A stretch of 64,000 bases of DNA from Bacillus smithii (GTDB taxonomy: Bacteria > Bacillota > Bacilli > Bacillales > DSM-4216): the NCBI RefSeq assembly GCF_001050115.1, contig NZ_CP012024.1, forward strand, positions 1,220,001 through 1,284,000, written 5' to 3'. The notes under the pieces are model-generated. The model worked only from the letters and a program-made list of their open reading frames with translations, made no database searches and was not told where the DNA came from. The translations under genes were made by a program, and so were the position numbers. Below are positions 48,784-58,551 of this stretch, piece by piece; the first letter of the stretch is position 1; every line of letters starts with the position of its first letter.

Positions 48784-49305
48784 TTGAAGTGGTCCGTTGC
48801 ACAATTACGAAAAAATCGTGATGACTTTATCATTGACGAGACGGTAGAGATACCGGAATTAAAACAAATGGATGAACAAATCCGCGATCTTTCCCCCGTA
48901 CATATTACGGGAAGAGCTGATATAAGTTCTGAAAAAGTGACGTTTCATCTTCATGTCACGGGTCAATTTATTCTTCCGTGCGCTCGGACGTTGGTCGATG
49001 TACCGTACCCGTTTGCGATCGATTCAACCGAGATATACGTCTTGAAAGAATGGCCCGGACAGGATTGGGAAGATGAAGATGTCCATAAGGTTCAAGGGGA
49101 TACGCTGGATTTGTTGCCTGTCATAAAGGAAATGTTATTGGCAGAAGTGCCATTGCAAGTGATTAGTGAAGATGCGAAGAAGAAAGAACTTCCATCAGGA
49201 AAAGATTGGAAGCTGTTGACGGAGGATCAACTTCTTCAAGAAGAAAGCGAAAAAATAGATCCACGTTTGGCAAAGCTGGCTGATCTTTTTGCTGATGACA
49301 AATAA
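48784..49305 (+). CDS. ylbN: DUF177 / YceD family protein YlbN
   Basis: 173 aa, acidic. The family (YceD) lies next to rpmF in most bacteria and is linked to 23S rRNA processing in plants and bacteria. Conserved: HVTGQFILPCARTLVDVPYPF and the acidic C-terminus IDPRLAKLADLF. I start at TTG 48784 (MKW), five bases after GAGGTGA. Co-transcribed with rpmF from the consensus promoter. Confidence 0.92.
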   Translation: MKWSVAQLRKNRDDFIIDETVEIPELKQMDEQIRDLSPVHITGRADISSEKVTFHLHVTGQFILPCARTLVDVPYPFAIDSTEIYVLKEWPGQDWEDEDVHKVQGDTLDLLPVIKEMLLAEVPLQVISEDAKKKELPSGKDWKLLTEDQLLQEESEKIDPRLAKLADLFADDK

Positions 49306-49369
49306 ACCGAGAAGAACCAGCTTATTCTGGCCTTCATAGATTATAGCTCTCTGTAAGGAGGTGGGAAAA

Positions 49370-49543
49370 ATGGCAGTACCTTTTAGAAGAACATCTAAAA
49401 CAAGAAAAAACAAACGTCGTACTCATTATAAATTGCAAGTACCAGGAATGGTAGAATGCCCAAACTGCGGTGAAATGAAACTTGCTCACCGTGTATGTCC
49501 ATCATGCGGAACTTACAAAGGAAAAGAAGTTGTGAATAAATAA
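49370..49543 (+). CDS. rpmF: 50S ribosomal protein L32
   Basis: 57 aa: [19 protein letters not shown], then a four-cysteine zinc ribbon (CPNC near residue 27, CPSC near residue 40). Zinc-binding form of L32. Start at ATG 49370, seven bases after AAGGAGGTG. The gene uses few rare codons, as expected of a highly expressed ribosomal protein. Confidence 0.97.
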   Translation: MAVPFRRTSKTRKNKRRTHYKLQVPGMVECPNCGEMKLAHRVCPSCGTYKGKEVVNK

Positions 49544-49548
49544 TCTTC

Positions 49549-49585
49549 AAAAAACGCGAAGGAAGTTTATCCTTCGCGTTTTTTG
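49549..49585 (+). terminator. rpmF terminator
   Basis: AAAAAACGCGAAGGA/TCCTTCGCGTTTTTT, a long perfect stem followed directly by T-run. Confidence 0.95.
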
Positions 49586-49968
49586 CATGGCTGCAAAGAG
49601 AGCTCTATAATCCGTGTAATGACTGGTTCGCTTTCAACCAAAATGTTCTCAGTGATAAAGGTTTTGGAAGGATGTGGAATAAAACTCCTGACATCCTTTA
49701 CTCTTTGACGTGTTCAGGGGGTGACTTAGCTTTTGAAATCATGCTAAATTACTTCCCGGTTGTTTAAACGAAAAACAAATTAAAAATGTGCAGGTCTTAT
49801 CTTTTCAAAATAAAAAAGAAATTTGAACGTGAAACAGTCTATCACTTCTACTACCAACATATGTATTACTATAAAGCGGAACTACTACCGGCTTTTTACG
49901 AAGGAAAAACTTTTAGAGCCGGTTTTGCGGTTTTTAAGGCTCTATAAACTGATAGTGGGGGGATAGAC
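49586..49968. other. gene-free stretch before gerR
   Basis: About 380 bases. A hairpin pairing CCGGCT (near 49890) with AGCCGG (near 49918), followed by TTTTGCGGTTTTT, lies 30-40 bases before the gerR SD. No gene seen; a sporulation promoter is expected but I cannot point to it. Confidence 0.45.
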
Positions 49969-50514
49969 TTGTCTGCAATGCGTCAAGATGCATGGACTCA
50001 AGATGAAGATGTTTTGTTGGCGGAGGTGGTATTGCGGCATATTCGTGACGGAAGCACGCAATTAAAGGCTTTTGAAGAAGTTGGAAAAAAGCTTTCCAGA
50101 ACAGCCGCTGCTTGTGGCTTTCGGTGGAACTCTTATGTAAGGAAACAATATCAATCGGGAATCGAACTGGCCAAAAAACAACGAAAACAAGTAAAAAAAG
50201 AATTTTTGCATGAAAATGAGGCAGGCACCGATTCTTTAGAAAATTCTAATTTAAAAAGCAATGATACACAAACGGCTGACGAAATCATTGTTTATTTGAC
50301 CGAAAAGCTAAAGAAGGCTGACCAATATGATCAGGTTGTAAAAGAAAAACAATTGCTAGGAAGGGAAATAGAGGCATTGACGGCGCAATTGAATGAAGAA
50401 AAAAAACAATTCGAACAGCTGAAAACAAAATATGATCAATTGGAAGAGGATTATCGTTCGCTTCTGTATATTATGGAAAGAGCAAGGAAATTAGCGGTAG
50501 ATGAAAGAAATTAA
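49969..50514 (+). CDS. gerR: sporulation transcription regulator GerR (YlbO), RsfA family
   Basis: 181 aa. N-terminal Myb/SANT-like DNA-binding helix set (about 5-60: [54 protein letters not shown]) and a C-terminal coiled coil (about 105-175). In B. subtilis GerR is made in the mother cell and represses part of the sigma-E regulon while activating some late genes. TTG start behind a GGGGGG SD. Confidence 0.92.
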   Translation: MSAMRQDAWTQDEDVLLAEVVLRHIRDGSTQLKAFEEVGKKLSRTAAACGFRWNSYVRKQYQSGIELAKKQRKQVKKEFLHENEAGTDSLENSNLKSNDTQTADEIIVYLTEKLKKADQYDQVVKEKQLLGREIEALTAQLNEEKKQFEQLKTKYDQLEEDYRSLLYIMERARKLAVDERN

Positions 50515-50525
50515 ACGTCGAAATG

Positions 50526-50573
50526 AAAAAAGGACGGATCAACCGGGAAACACTTGATCCGTCTTTCTTTTCA
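50526..50573. terminator. terminator between gerR and ylbP
   Basis: GACGGATCAA/TTGATCCGTC ten-bp stem, A-run before and T-rich tail after; shared by converging genes. Confidence 0.9.
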
Positions 50574-51032
50574 TCAGCTTATTTTTTTTGTGCTGATGGA
50601 ATCGGGTATCCAGACAAGGCGGGAAGAGTCTTCAGATAATGATTGGAACCCCATTTTGACCCAAAAATCTTGTGATTTTACACGAGGTCTTGTCACAATC
50701 GGCAAATTGAAATGTTTGGCATAGTCCACAAGCATTCGTCCATACCCTTTAAATTGGTATTGTGGAAGCACTTCTAATTTCCAAATTTCCAAATGCTTAT
50801 CATATTCTTGAATGGCGCCATCCAAGTGGCCGTCTTTCACATATAAGCACATGCGTGCAACCAATTTGTCTCCAAAGTAGATTCCGTAAAAAGGAGAAGC
50901 CGCTGCGTCTTCTACTAAGGAATATTCCAATTCTTCCAGCATGGAAAGTTCTTGAAGCCCGTATTCTTTAAATTGAGTGAATTCCTCTAATGTTTTGAAA
51001 TTTACTTTTAAGTTTTCCACTTTTATTGTCAT
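50574..51032 (-). CDS. ylbP: GNAT-family N-acetyltransferase YlbP
   Basis: 152 aa. The acetyl-CoA loop is QYQFKGYGRMLVDYAK (about 89-104) after a typical beta4 strand (LEIWKLEVLP). The substrate is unknown. SD GGGGG stands 11 bases before the ATG. Sits between gerR and the PanE-like gene as in B. subtilis. Confidence 0.9.
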   Translation of the reverse strand: MTIKVENLKVNFKTLEEFTQFKEYGLQELSMLEELEYSLVEDAAASPFYGIYFGDKLVARMCLYVKDGHLDGAIQEYDKHLEIWKLEVLPQYQFKGYGRMLVDYAKHFNLPIVTRPRVKSQDFWVKMGFQSLSEDSSRLVWIPDSISTKKIS

Positions 51033-51345
51033 AGGCGAAAACCCCCTTGTTTATTGAAGGATGATCCATCTATACAGGTGAAAAAAGCGATATGGGATAT
51101 TTTGAGTTTATTTTCTTAATTTTATTATATATGATTCGATTGAAATATGTAAACGTTTTCTCATCTGCGATCCGGGATGGCCATCTCGCCAAGGAAAATG
51201 GTTATCAAAGAGTTGGCATTCTGATAAAATGTGTATGAAGTGAAGAAAAGATGATATTGGTTGATGAAATCAGACTTTGGAAAAGTTTTAAATGAACGAA
51301 ATAAAAGAGCATGAAAGCAGAGAGGACTGCAGACAAGGGGAATGG
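51033..51345. other. divergent region between ylbP and the PanE-like gene
   Basis: About 310 bases. TGTAAACGTTTTCT at 51148-51161 fits the B. subtilis cre consensus except for its last base. No gene seen. Confidence 0.4.
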
Positions 51346-52266
51346 ATGATGAGCATAAAAAGTGAAATGAAAATTGGTGTCATCGGCGGCGGTTCTATCG
51401 GGTTATATTATGCTGCCAATCTATCAAAATGGTTTCCGGTAACCCTTTATACAAGAACATCCAGACAAAGCAAAGCCATTCAAGAAAATGGAATCACCTT
51501 AAGAGAAAATGGTCGTGAGAAAAGAGCGATCGTACGGGTCAAACAATTGACCGAGGCGGATTCGATTGACGAGGATCTCTTATTAGTTGCTGTGAAACAA
51601 TATCATTTACAAGGGATGGTCCCGTTTTTCCAACAATTGTCCCCGGATGTCTCGTTATTGTTTTTGCAAAATGGGATGGGCCATCTTTTTCTTTTGGAAC
51701 AGCTTCCTCAAAAAAATGTCTTTTTAGGAACCGTCGAACACGGTGTTTTGAAAGAAAAAGATACTATCGTCCAAGTAAGGGGAAGGGGAATAACCAATGT
51801 GTCGGTTTATCGGGGATCCCGGCAATTTCTTGAGCATTTCGTGTCGCAGACAAATGGGTCGTTCCCTTTCCAATTTCATCAAAATTATCAAAACATGATG
51901 ATGGCAAAACTATTGGCTAATGCCATGATTAACCCGCTAACAGCTGTTTTGAAAGTTCCGAATGGAGAATTGATCAAAAATCCGTATTATCATCAGCTGT
52001 TAACGGCCATGTTTACGGAACTGGTGTCCGTGTTTCCAAAATATGAATCCGATGCCACATTCAACAAAGTGTTGGAAATTATTCAAAAGACGGCGGAAAA
52101 CCGTTCATCTATGTTGACGGATTTAGAGAATGGGAGAAAAACAGAAATCGATGCCATTTTAGGATATGTGTTGAAGATAGCTGAACAAGAACAAATCAGC
52201 ACTCCTATGATTCAAACCGTTTATTGGATGATAAAAGGGCTTGAGAATCATTTGGACCTCGATTAA
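51346..52266 (+). CDS. panE: 2-dehydropantoate 2-reductase (PanE/ApbA family, YlbQ)
   Basis: 306 aa NADPH-dependent reductase of pantothenate synthesis. Rossmann motif GVIGGGSIGLYYA near residue 12, QNGMGH near residue 105, and KLLANAMINPLTAVLKVPNGEL containing the catalytic lysine region. The pathway link to coaD, 8 kb upstream, is natural. I start at ATG 51346 behind AAGGGG; ATG 51292 has no SD. B. subtilis also has a second ketopantoate reductase-type enzyme, so assignment of the main one is inferred. Confidence 0.88.
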   Translation: MMSIKSEMKIGVIGGGSIGLYYAANLSKWFPVTLYTRTSRQSKAIQENGITLRENGREKRAIVRVKQLTEADSIDEDLLLVAVKQYHLQGMVPFFQQLSPDVSLLFLQNGMGHLFLLEQLPQKNVFLGTVEHGVLKEKDTIVQVRGRGITNVSVYRGSRQFLEHFVSQTNGSFPFQFHQNYQNMMMAKLLANAMINPLTAVLKVPNGELIKNPYYHQLLTAMFTELVSVFPKYESDATFNKVLEIIQKTAENRSSMLTDLENGRKTEIDAILGYVLKIAEQEQISTPMIQTVYWMIKGLENHLDLD

Positions 52267-52344
52267 TGATTAAGGATCCTTTCCAAATTTGTCATAAACG
52301 TGGTATTTGAAAACGACATGCCTGAAGAAGGAGAGTACATATAT

Positions 52345-53973
52345 ATGAAACTGGAAAACATTCAAATTCCAGCGATCAACTTATTTGCTTCATCTTACTT
52401 AAAACAAGAAAAACCGGTTGTGGATTTTTTTCATTATCGTTTATCTGATCCTTATGTTTTTGAAAAAAGACTAAGAGAACTTGAAAACCGGACTTTTTTG
52501 CGATATGAATTAGCCGGTTGTCTGGAAAAATATATGGAAGATTTTTTACATATTCCCGCTGTTCAGCGATCCATTCACAAGTTGAAGCTCCCACATTCGG
52601 CGGTGGTTTTGGGCGGACAGCAAGCGGGGCTAATGACAGGCCCTCTTTATACCATTCATAAAATCATTTCGGTTATTCGCTTTGCCGGTCTGCAGGAGGA
52701 AAAGCTAGGCGTACCTATAGTGCCTGTTTTTTGGATTGCTGGAGAAGATCACGATTTCTTGGAAGTGAACCATCTTTATGTTCAAAAAGGAACGAAAATG
52801 GAAAAGTTCTCTTATACGGAAAGCGTTTTAGGAAAAAAGATGGTCTCTGATATCTCCTTTAATAAAGCATTGATGCAAAAGTGGGTCGAAGAGATTATAC
52901 GGCAGTTCGGAGAGACAGAGCATACTAACGGTCTGCTTGACTTGCTTCGGGAAGCCATTGAATGTTCAGAAACCATTACTGATTTTTTTCGCTACCTGAT
53001 CGCCCGATTATTTTGCCATTACGGTCTTTTACTGATCGATTCAGCGTTTGAGCCGTTGCGCAAACTGGAAATCCCTTATTTTCGAAATATGATCCTCGAA
53101 AATGAGAGTATTACGGAAAAAGTGTTAGAGCAGCAATCGATAATTCGTCAAGCTGGATTTTCCAATATGATCGAATTGAGTGAGGAAGCGGCAAACCTTT
53201 TTCTATACGAATGTGGAGAACGAATTTTGCTTGAATACAATAAAGAGAAAGAACGTTTTACAGGTAAAAATGGCGAAATCGAATTGGAAATTGAACATTT
53301 GCTTGATCGACTGAAAACAGCTCCGCAATGTTTTAGCAATAATGTGGTCACGAGACCGATCATGCAAGAACAGTTGTTTCCAACGCTGGCATTTATAGCG
53401 GGGCCTGGTGAAATCGCTTATTGGGCTGAATTAAAACAAGCTTTTGAGTTTCTGGATATGAAAGTGCCGCCAATCCTTCCGCGTCTGAATATCACTCTTT
53501 TGGAAAGAAGTGTGGCAAGAGATCTTGAAGTGCTGGGAATAGATGTCAAAACAGCTATAGAATCGGGCATTTCCAGCGAAAAGAATCAATATTGGGATAC
53601 TGTTCGAGACGATACTTTCCACGATTTGATCGAGACGACGAAAGAGGATTTAATGAAGCATTATGAAAAAATAAAAGACAGAGCCCGCAAAATGAATTTA
53701 GGCCCCCTTTCTCTTATAGAAAAAAATCTTGAATTTCATTTTCGACAGCTGGATTATCTTAAGAAAAAAACCGACCAAAACCTTATGGTCAAACATCAAG
53801 CCATTCTCCAAAAGTACGATCGCATCGAAAACAGCCTTCATCCGAACGGCGGTCCTCAAGAAAGAGTGTGGAACCTCTTTTATTTTATGAACCAATACGG
53901 TGTTTCCTTTATTCACGATCTAATGGAATTGCCGTTCACGTTTGACGGCACCCATCAACTAGTCAAAATTTAG
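52345..53973 (+). CDS. bshC: bacillithiol biosynthesis cysteine-adding enzyme BshC
   Basis: 542 aa. Adds cysteine to GlcN-malate, the last step in bacillithiol, the low-molecular-weight thiol of Bacilli. The Rossmann core has GGQQAGLMTGPLYTIHK (about 90-106) and PVFWIAGEDHDFLEVNH; a long coiled coil follows (about 440-490). Matches YllA of B. subtilis in length and position just before mraZ. ATG 52345 follows GAAGGAGAG; the longer frame from 52300 has no SD. Confidence 0.95.
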   Translation: MKLENIQIPAINLFASSYLKQEKPVVDFFHYRLSDPYVFEKRLRELENRTFLRYELAGCLEKYMEDFLHIPAVQRSIHKLKLPHSAVVLGGQQAGLMTGPLYTIHKIISVIRFAGLQEEKLGVPIVPVFWIAGEDHDFLEVNHLYVQKGTKMEKFSYTESVLGKKMVSDISFNKALMQKWVEEIIRQFGETEHTNGLLDLLREAIECSETITDFFRYLIARLFCHYGLLLIDSAFEPLRKLEIPYFRNMILENESITEKVLEQQSIIRQAGFSNMIELSEEAANLFLYECGERILLEYNKEKERFTGKNGEIELEIEHLLDRLKTAPQCFSNNVVTRPIMQEQLFPTLAFIAGPGEIAYWAELKQAFEFLDMKVPPILPRLNITLLERSVARDLEVLGIDVKTAIESGISSEKNQYWDTVRDDTFHDLIETTKEDLMKHYEKIKDRARKMNLGPLSLIEKNLEFHFRQLDYLKKKTDQNLMVKHQAILQKYDRIENSLHPNGGPQERVWNLFYFMNQYGVSFIHDLMELPFTFDGTHQLVKI

Positions 53974-53985
53974 ATGCTTACAACG

Positions 53986-54007
53986 ACCGGCTTTGGCCGG
54001 TTTTTTC
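53986..54007 (+). terminator. bshC terminator
   Basis: ACCGGC/GCCGGT stem, four-base loop, six T. Confidence 0.88.
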
Positions 54008-54267
54008 TATTTTAATGGATTGTATGGAGCGGCCAAAACTGTCGATTCTTCGGAATAAAGAAGCGCCGCGCTTTTGGTTGAAAAGCAAGCGAAACTTATT
54101 TAGAATGTCATTCCGTTTTCTTCATGAAGCGGAGAAGATAAGTGTGAAGTGAGTATAGTGAAACGAGTGAACGAGTTATTTTCATAGACAAGAATATAAA
54201 AAATCAAATTGGAGATTAAAATTTTTTTCAAAAAGAGGAAATCTTTAATGTTTAAAGAAATAATTAG
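54008..54267. other. upstream region of the division and cell wall cluster
   Basis: About 260 AT-rich bases with no gene. It probably contains the promoter for mraZ, which I cannot place with confidence. Confidence 0.4.
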
Positions 54268-54268
54268 A

Positions 54269-54317
54269 TGTGGAGAAAAGTGGGGGAATGTGGTACAGTT
54301 AGGTTAGAAAGTGGGGG
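54269..54317 (+). promoter_or_regulatory. MraZ operator: ten-base-phased GTGG repeats
   Basis: GTGG-type boxes begin at 54270 (ATGTGG), 54280 (AAGTGGGGG) and 54290 (ATGTGG), with a degenerate TAGG near 54300 and another AAAGTGGGGG at 54308-54317. The 10-bp phasing fits the direct-repeat operators through which MraZ controls its own operon in other bacteria. Confidence 0.7.
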
Positions 54318-54324
54318 CTCAGTG

Positions 54325-54756
54325 ATGTTCATGGGGGAATACCGGCATAGCATTGATGCAAAAGGAAGATTGATCATCCCCGCTAAATTCAGGGAAGACC
54401 TTGGTGAAACGTTTGTTTTGACCAGAGGATTGGATCAATGTTTGTTTGGCTATCCCCTTCAGGAATGGAAAATATTAGAAGAAAAATTAAAAGCATTGCC
54501 CCTTACAAAAAAAGACGCACGAAGCTTCACGAGATTTTTCTTTTCGGGAGCAACGGAATGCGAACTGGACAAACAAGGAAGAATCAATATTCCCTCGACT
54601 CTTCTGCAATACGCTCAATTGGAAAAGGAATGTGTAGTTTTGGGAGTTTCCAATCGAATTGAGATTTGGAGTAAACCGATTTGGGAAGACTATTTTGCAA
54701 AGTCGGAAGAGTCTTTTACAGAGATTGCTGAGAATATGATTGATTTTGATATTTAG
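54325..54756 (+). CDS. mraZ: transcriptional regulator MraZ
   Basis: 143 aa with two SpoVT/AbrB-like (MraZ) domains, each with the DxxGR motif: [16 protein letters not shown] near the start and [16 protein letters not shown] in the second half. It forms a ring and binds GTGG repeats at its own promoter. Start at ATG 54325 ([15 protein letters not shown]), identical in form to B. subtilis; the longer frame from 54268 runs through the operator. First gene of the dcw cluster. Confidence 0.96.
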   Translation: MFMGEYRHSIDAKGRLIIPAKFREDLGETFVLTRGLDQCLFGYPLQEWKILEEKLKALPLTKKDARSFTRFFFSGATECELDKQGRINIPSTLLQYAQLEKECVVLGVSNRIEIWSKPIWEDYFAKSEESFTEIAENMIDFDI

Positions 54757-54776
54757 ATTCGATTGGATGGATGTAA

Positions 54777-55712
54777 ATGAATTTTGTGCATGAAACAGTT
54801 TTATTAAAAGAGGCAGTGGACGGACTGAATGTACGGCCCGACGGTATTTATGTGGACTGCACACTTGGTGGTGGAGGACACAGCCAATATTTGGCATCGA
54901 AATTATCGAAACGAGGACGATTAATTGCATTCGATCAAGATGTCACGGCACTGCAATTTGCTAAAGAAAAATTGGCTGATTATCGAGATCAAATCACTTT
55001 TGTCAAAAGCAATTTCCGATTCATCAAACAAGAATTGGAATCGATTGGATGCTATAAAGTAGACGGAATTTTATATGATCTCGGGGTATCTTCTCCCCAG
55101 CTGGACACGCCGGAGCGGGGGTTCAGCTATCATCATGATGCTCCTCTTGATATGCGGATGGATCTCGATGGGGAACGAACGGCATATGAAATCGTCAATG
55201 AATGGCCATACGAAGATCTAGTCCGAATCTTTTTCCGATACGGGGAAGAAAAATTTTCCAAGCCAATCGCCCGAAAAATTGAAGAAGCACGAAAAAAAGC
55301 ACCAATTGAGACGACTGGCCAGCTTGTGGAGCTAATTAAGGAAGCCATTCCGGCTCCTGCTCGAAGAAAAGGCGGACATCCTGCCAAACGGGTATTTCAA
55401 GCGATCAGAATTGCCGTCAATGATGAGCTATCCGCATTTGAACAGTCGTTGAATGATGCAATTGAATTATTGAATCCCGGAGGACGAATTAGTGTCATCA
55501 CGTTTCATTCATTGGAGGACCGCATTTGCAAGCAAATATTTAAATCGCTAAGTTCAGCTCCGGATTTACCTCCGGGTTTGCCGATACTTCCGGAAGAATA
55601 CAGACCAAAATTAAAAGTGATAACGAAAAAGCCTATTGTACCAAATGAAGCAGAAATCATGAACAACAACCGTGCCCGTTCGGCTAAGCTAAGAATCGCA
55701 GAAAAAATCTAA
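54777..55712 (+). CDS. rsmH: 16S rRNA (cytosine1402-N4)-methyltransferase RsmH
   Basis: 311 aa (MraW). SAM-binding [10 protein letters not shown] near residue 27, [10 protein letters not shown] near residue 103 and [10 protein letters not shown] near the C-terminal third are the family motifs. Methylates the P-site region of 16S rRNA. SD is weak (GGATGG). Between mraZ and ftsL, as in nearly all dcw clusters. Confidence 0.96.
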   Translation: MNFVHETVLLKEAVDGLNVRPDGIYVDCTLGGGGHSQYLASKLSKRGRLIAFDQDVTALQFAKEKLADYRDQITFVKSNFRFIKQELESIGCYKVDGILYDLGVSSPQLDTPERGFSYHHDAPLDMRMDLDGERTAYEIVNEWPYEDLVRIFFRYGEEKFSKPIARKIEEARKKAPIETTGQLVELIKEAIPAPARRKGGHPAKRVFQAIRIAVNDELSAFEQSLNDAIELLNPGGRISVITFHSLEDRICKQIFKSLSSAPDLPPGLPILPEEYRPKLKVITKKPIVPNEAEIMNNNRARSAKLRIAEKI

Positions 55713-55730
55713 AATGAGTGGGGGAAAACG

Positions 55731-56087
55731 ATGGCGAATGTAGCGCGAAAAGTACAAGTGTTCGAGGAACCGGAATTACGGAAACCGATAGCACCCAAGA
55801 AAGTACGCCGCCACAAAAGGTGGCTTACTCCGGGTGAAAAAGTGATGATCGTTGTTTTTGCATTGTTTTTTTGTGTGCTGTCCGTGAAAATTATTTCAAC
55901 TGAAACAGCCATTTATCAAACGAATAAGGAAATCCAACAGATCGAAGCAAAAGTAAAAAATCAACAAAAAGTGAACAAGGATTTACAAATGCAAATCAGC
56001 GAAGACAGTACATATAAAAAAATTTGGGAAAAGGCAAGACAACAAGGGCTAAACTTGAATCAACAAAACATTAAGGTTGTGCAGTAA
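55731..56087 (+). CDS. ftsL: cell division protein FtsL
   Basis: 118 aa bitopic protein: basic cytoplasmic tail (about 1-35), one transmembrane helix (about 37-55) and an extracellular leucine-zipper-like coiled coil (about 60-100). It forms the FtsL-DivIC-DivIB complex and binds PBP2B. SD GTGGGGG-type. Ends one base before the pbpB start. Confidence 0.94.
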   Translation: MANVARKVQVFEEPELRKPIAPKKVRRHKRWLTPGEKVMIVVFALFFCVLSVKIISTETAIYQTNKEIQQIEAKVKNQQKVNKDLQMQISEDSTYKKIWEKARQQGLNLNQQNIKVVQ

Positions 56088-56088
56088 C

Positions 56089-58242
56089 ATGAATGGTAAT
56101 CAAATAAACATCCGAAAAGGAGCAGCGATTTTATTTGTTTTTTTCGCTTTGCTCTTTTTTGTCTTATTTGTACGTTTTTTATACATAGAAATCACAGGAA
56201 AAGTAGACGGCCATGTATTGGCAAACGAAGCGTTAAGAAAGTATATGAAAACTGATACTTTGATCGCTCATCGCGGAAACATTTATGACCGAAATGGAGA
56301 CGTGATTGCCGAGGATATGACCACTTATAAGCTTGCGGCTATTCTGGATAAAAGAGCGACAAGCGATCCGAAATATCCACATCATGTCACGAATCCCAAA
56401 AAAACCGCCCGAATTCTCGCCAAATATATTGATATGGATGAAAAAGAAATTTACAAGCGATTAACGAAAAAAGGAGTATTTCAAGTTGAATTTGGCAATG
56501 CAGGCCGTAACCTTTCCTACGATGTAAAAGAAAAAATCGAAAAGGAAAAATTGCCCGGGATCGTTTTTCTGCGAGATTCAACTCGATTCTATCCGAACGG
56601 CAAATTCGCTTCGCATTTAATCGGGTTTGCCAGAAAAGACGAAAATTCCGATCAAAGTATTGGACAATTAGGGATTGAAAAAGCTTATGACCGATTTTTG
56701 CGCGGCAGAAATGGAAAAATTCAATATGAGAGTGATTTATGGGGATATTTATTGCCGAATAAAAAAGAAATGGTGAAAGAACCGAAGAACGGAGATGATA
56801 TTTATTTAACGATCGATTCTAAAATACAAGTATTTTTGGAAGATGCATTGAACACGGTAGAAAAAGAATACAAACCTTCTAAAATCCTAGCTGTTGTTGC
56901 AGATCCGAAAACCGGAAAAATATTAGCGATGGGTCAAAGACCTTCTTTCGATCCCGGTTCGCGGGAAGGTTTGTCCGATAACTGGCGCAATGAAATCGTG
57001 GAATCTGCTTATGAGCCAGGGTCGGTGATGAAAATTTTTACGCTTGCGGCCGCAGTAGAAGAAGGAGTATTTTCACCAAATGCCACCTATAAATCCGGAA
57101 GCTATAAAGTGGGAACAAGCGTCATACGTGATCATAACGGTGGCGTAGGTTGGGGAACCATTACTTATTTGGAAGGGGTTCAGCGATCTTCCAACGTGGC
57201 CTTTGTGCATTTGCTGGATATGATGGGATCGGATACGTTCCGAGAGTATTTGGATCGCTTCCGATTTGGAAAGAAAACAGGAATTGAACTCCCTGATGAA
57301 GCTTCCGGAAATATCTTATACCGGTATCCTGTGGAAAAGGCGACGACGGCCTTCGGTCAGGGGACGACCGTAACGGCATTACAGCTCGTTCAAGGAGCTA
57401 CGGCTATCGCGAATAATGGGAAGATGATGAAACCATATGTGATTGATAAAATCGTGGATCCTAATACGAATAAAATCGTTATGCAAACAAAACCGAAAGA
57501 GGTAGGAAGACCAATCTCCTCCAACACGGCAAAAGAAGTTCGGGATATTTTGCGTACGGTTCTCACAGCGAAAAATGGAACTGGAAAAATTTATAATATC
57601 GATGGCTATGATGTGATAGGAAAAACTGGAACAGCTCAACTGCCCAACCCTAACGGCGGCGGCTATTTAAGCGGTGCCGAAAACTATCTTTTTTCTTTCT
57701 TAGGCATGGCACCAAAAAATGATCCGCAGCTGATCGTATATGTGGCGGTACAGCAGCCTCATCTCAAAAATGAGACGGGAGGAGTCCCGGTGGCCAAAAT
57801 CTTTAATCCTGTCATGAAAAACAGTTTGCAGTATTTAAATATTAAACCGCAACGAAAGATTACAGCCAAAACGATAACCGTCGACGATTATACGGGAATG
57901 AAGGCGGAAGACGCGGTTCAAAAAGTGAAAGAGGCAGGATTGGAACCTGTATTGTTAGGGAAGGGGGACACTGTTCAAAGTCAGGATCCAGAAAAGTCCA
58001 CAGACCTTCTCGAAGGAGAAAAAGTCATTTTGCGAATAGATGGGCCGCTGACGATTCCTGATTTGAAGGGGTGGTCATTGCGTGACGTGGCGAAAGTAGC
58101 GAAGCTGGCGGGCTTGAAGCTGAGTGTGAGCGGAAAAGGCTATGTGATCAAACAAAACATAAAGCCGAATGAAACCATTAAAAAAGGAACGGAGCTTGTC
58201 ATCCATTTAACACGACCGGAAAATTACGTTAAACAGCAATAA
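56089..58242 (+). CDS. pbpB: penicillin-binding protein 2B, septal transpeptidase
   Basis: 717 aa class B PBP, partner of FtsW. Transmembrane anchor (about 12-33), dimerisation domain, transpeptidase with SVMK (S312, K315), SSN (367-369) and KTGT (512-515), then two PASTA domains (about 590-650 and 655-715). Start at ATG 56089; SD AAGGTTG is inside ftsL. It cross-links septal peptidoglycan and is essential in B. subtilis. Confidence 0.96.
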   Translation: MNGNQINIRKGAAILFVFFALLFFVLFVRFLYIEITGKVDGHVLANEALRKYMKTDTLIAHRGNIYDRNGDVIAEDMTTYKLAAILDKRATSDPKYPHHVTNPKKTARILAKYIDMDEKEIYKRLTKKGVFQVEFGNAGRNLSYDVKEKIEKEKLPGIVFLRDSTRFYPNGKFASHLIGFARKDENSDQSIGQLGIEKAYDRFLRGRNGKIQYESDLWGYLLPNKKEMVKEPKNGDDIYLTIDSKIQVFLEDALNTVEKEYKPSKILAVVADPKTGKILAMGQRPSFDPGSREGLSDNWRNEIVESAYEPGSVMKIFTLAAAVEEGVFSPNATYKSGSYKVGTSVIRDHNGGVGWGTITYLEGVQRSSNVAFVHLLDMMGSDTFREYLDRFRFGKKTGIELPDEASGNILYRYPVEKATTAFGQGTTVTALQLVQGATAIANNGKMMKPYVIDKIVDPNTNKIVMQTKPKEVGRPISSNTAKEVRDILRTVLTAKNGTGKIYNIDGYDVIGKTGTAQLPNPNGGGYLSGAENYLFSFLGMAPKNDPQLIVYVAVQQPHLKNETGGVPVAKIFNPVMKNSLQYLNIKPQRKITAKTITVDDYTGMKAEDAVQKVKEAGLEPVLLGKGDTVQSQDPEKSTDLLEGEKVILRIDGPLTIPDLKGWSLRDVAKVAKLAGLKLSVSGKGYVIKQNIKPNETIKKGTELVIHLTRPENYVKQQ

Positions 58243-58551
58243 AAAAGAGAGCAAACCAAGGAGACGGATACGAAAAAACGTTCTGCAGAAATATTTAGTC
58301 CATGCAGCCGGATCTAAGGCATCTAAACAACAGGGCCTGGGATCCGGCTTTTTCTATTTCAAAAAACTTCATTAGAACCCATTGCAAGATTGTTTATCAT
58401 CGTTGTAAAAATGAAAGATGCACGTGCATAGTAAACGTCTCCTATTCGCTTTGTTTCAGCGTTAGCAAGTAGACTTCTCTTTCGGGTTTGTCCGTTCTAT
58501 TAAAAAAAAACAAGCATATATTGGGAACGAGCCTGGAAAGGAGGGGATTTC
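58243..58551. other. gap between pbpB and spoVD
   Basis: About 310 bases with a terminator at 58306-58354 and then about 200 bases before spoVD. TAAAAAT at 58407 and CATAGTAA at 58428, 14 bases apart, faintly resemble a sigma-E promoter; this is not reliable. Confidence 0.45.
58306..58354 (+). terminator. pbpB terminator
   Basis: AGCCGGATC/GATCCGGCT nine-bp stem with a long internal loop and five T. Separates vegetative pbpB from sporulation spoVD. Confidence 0.85.
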
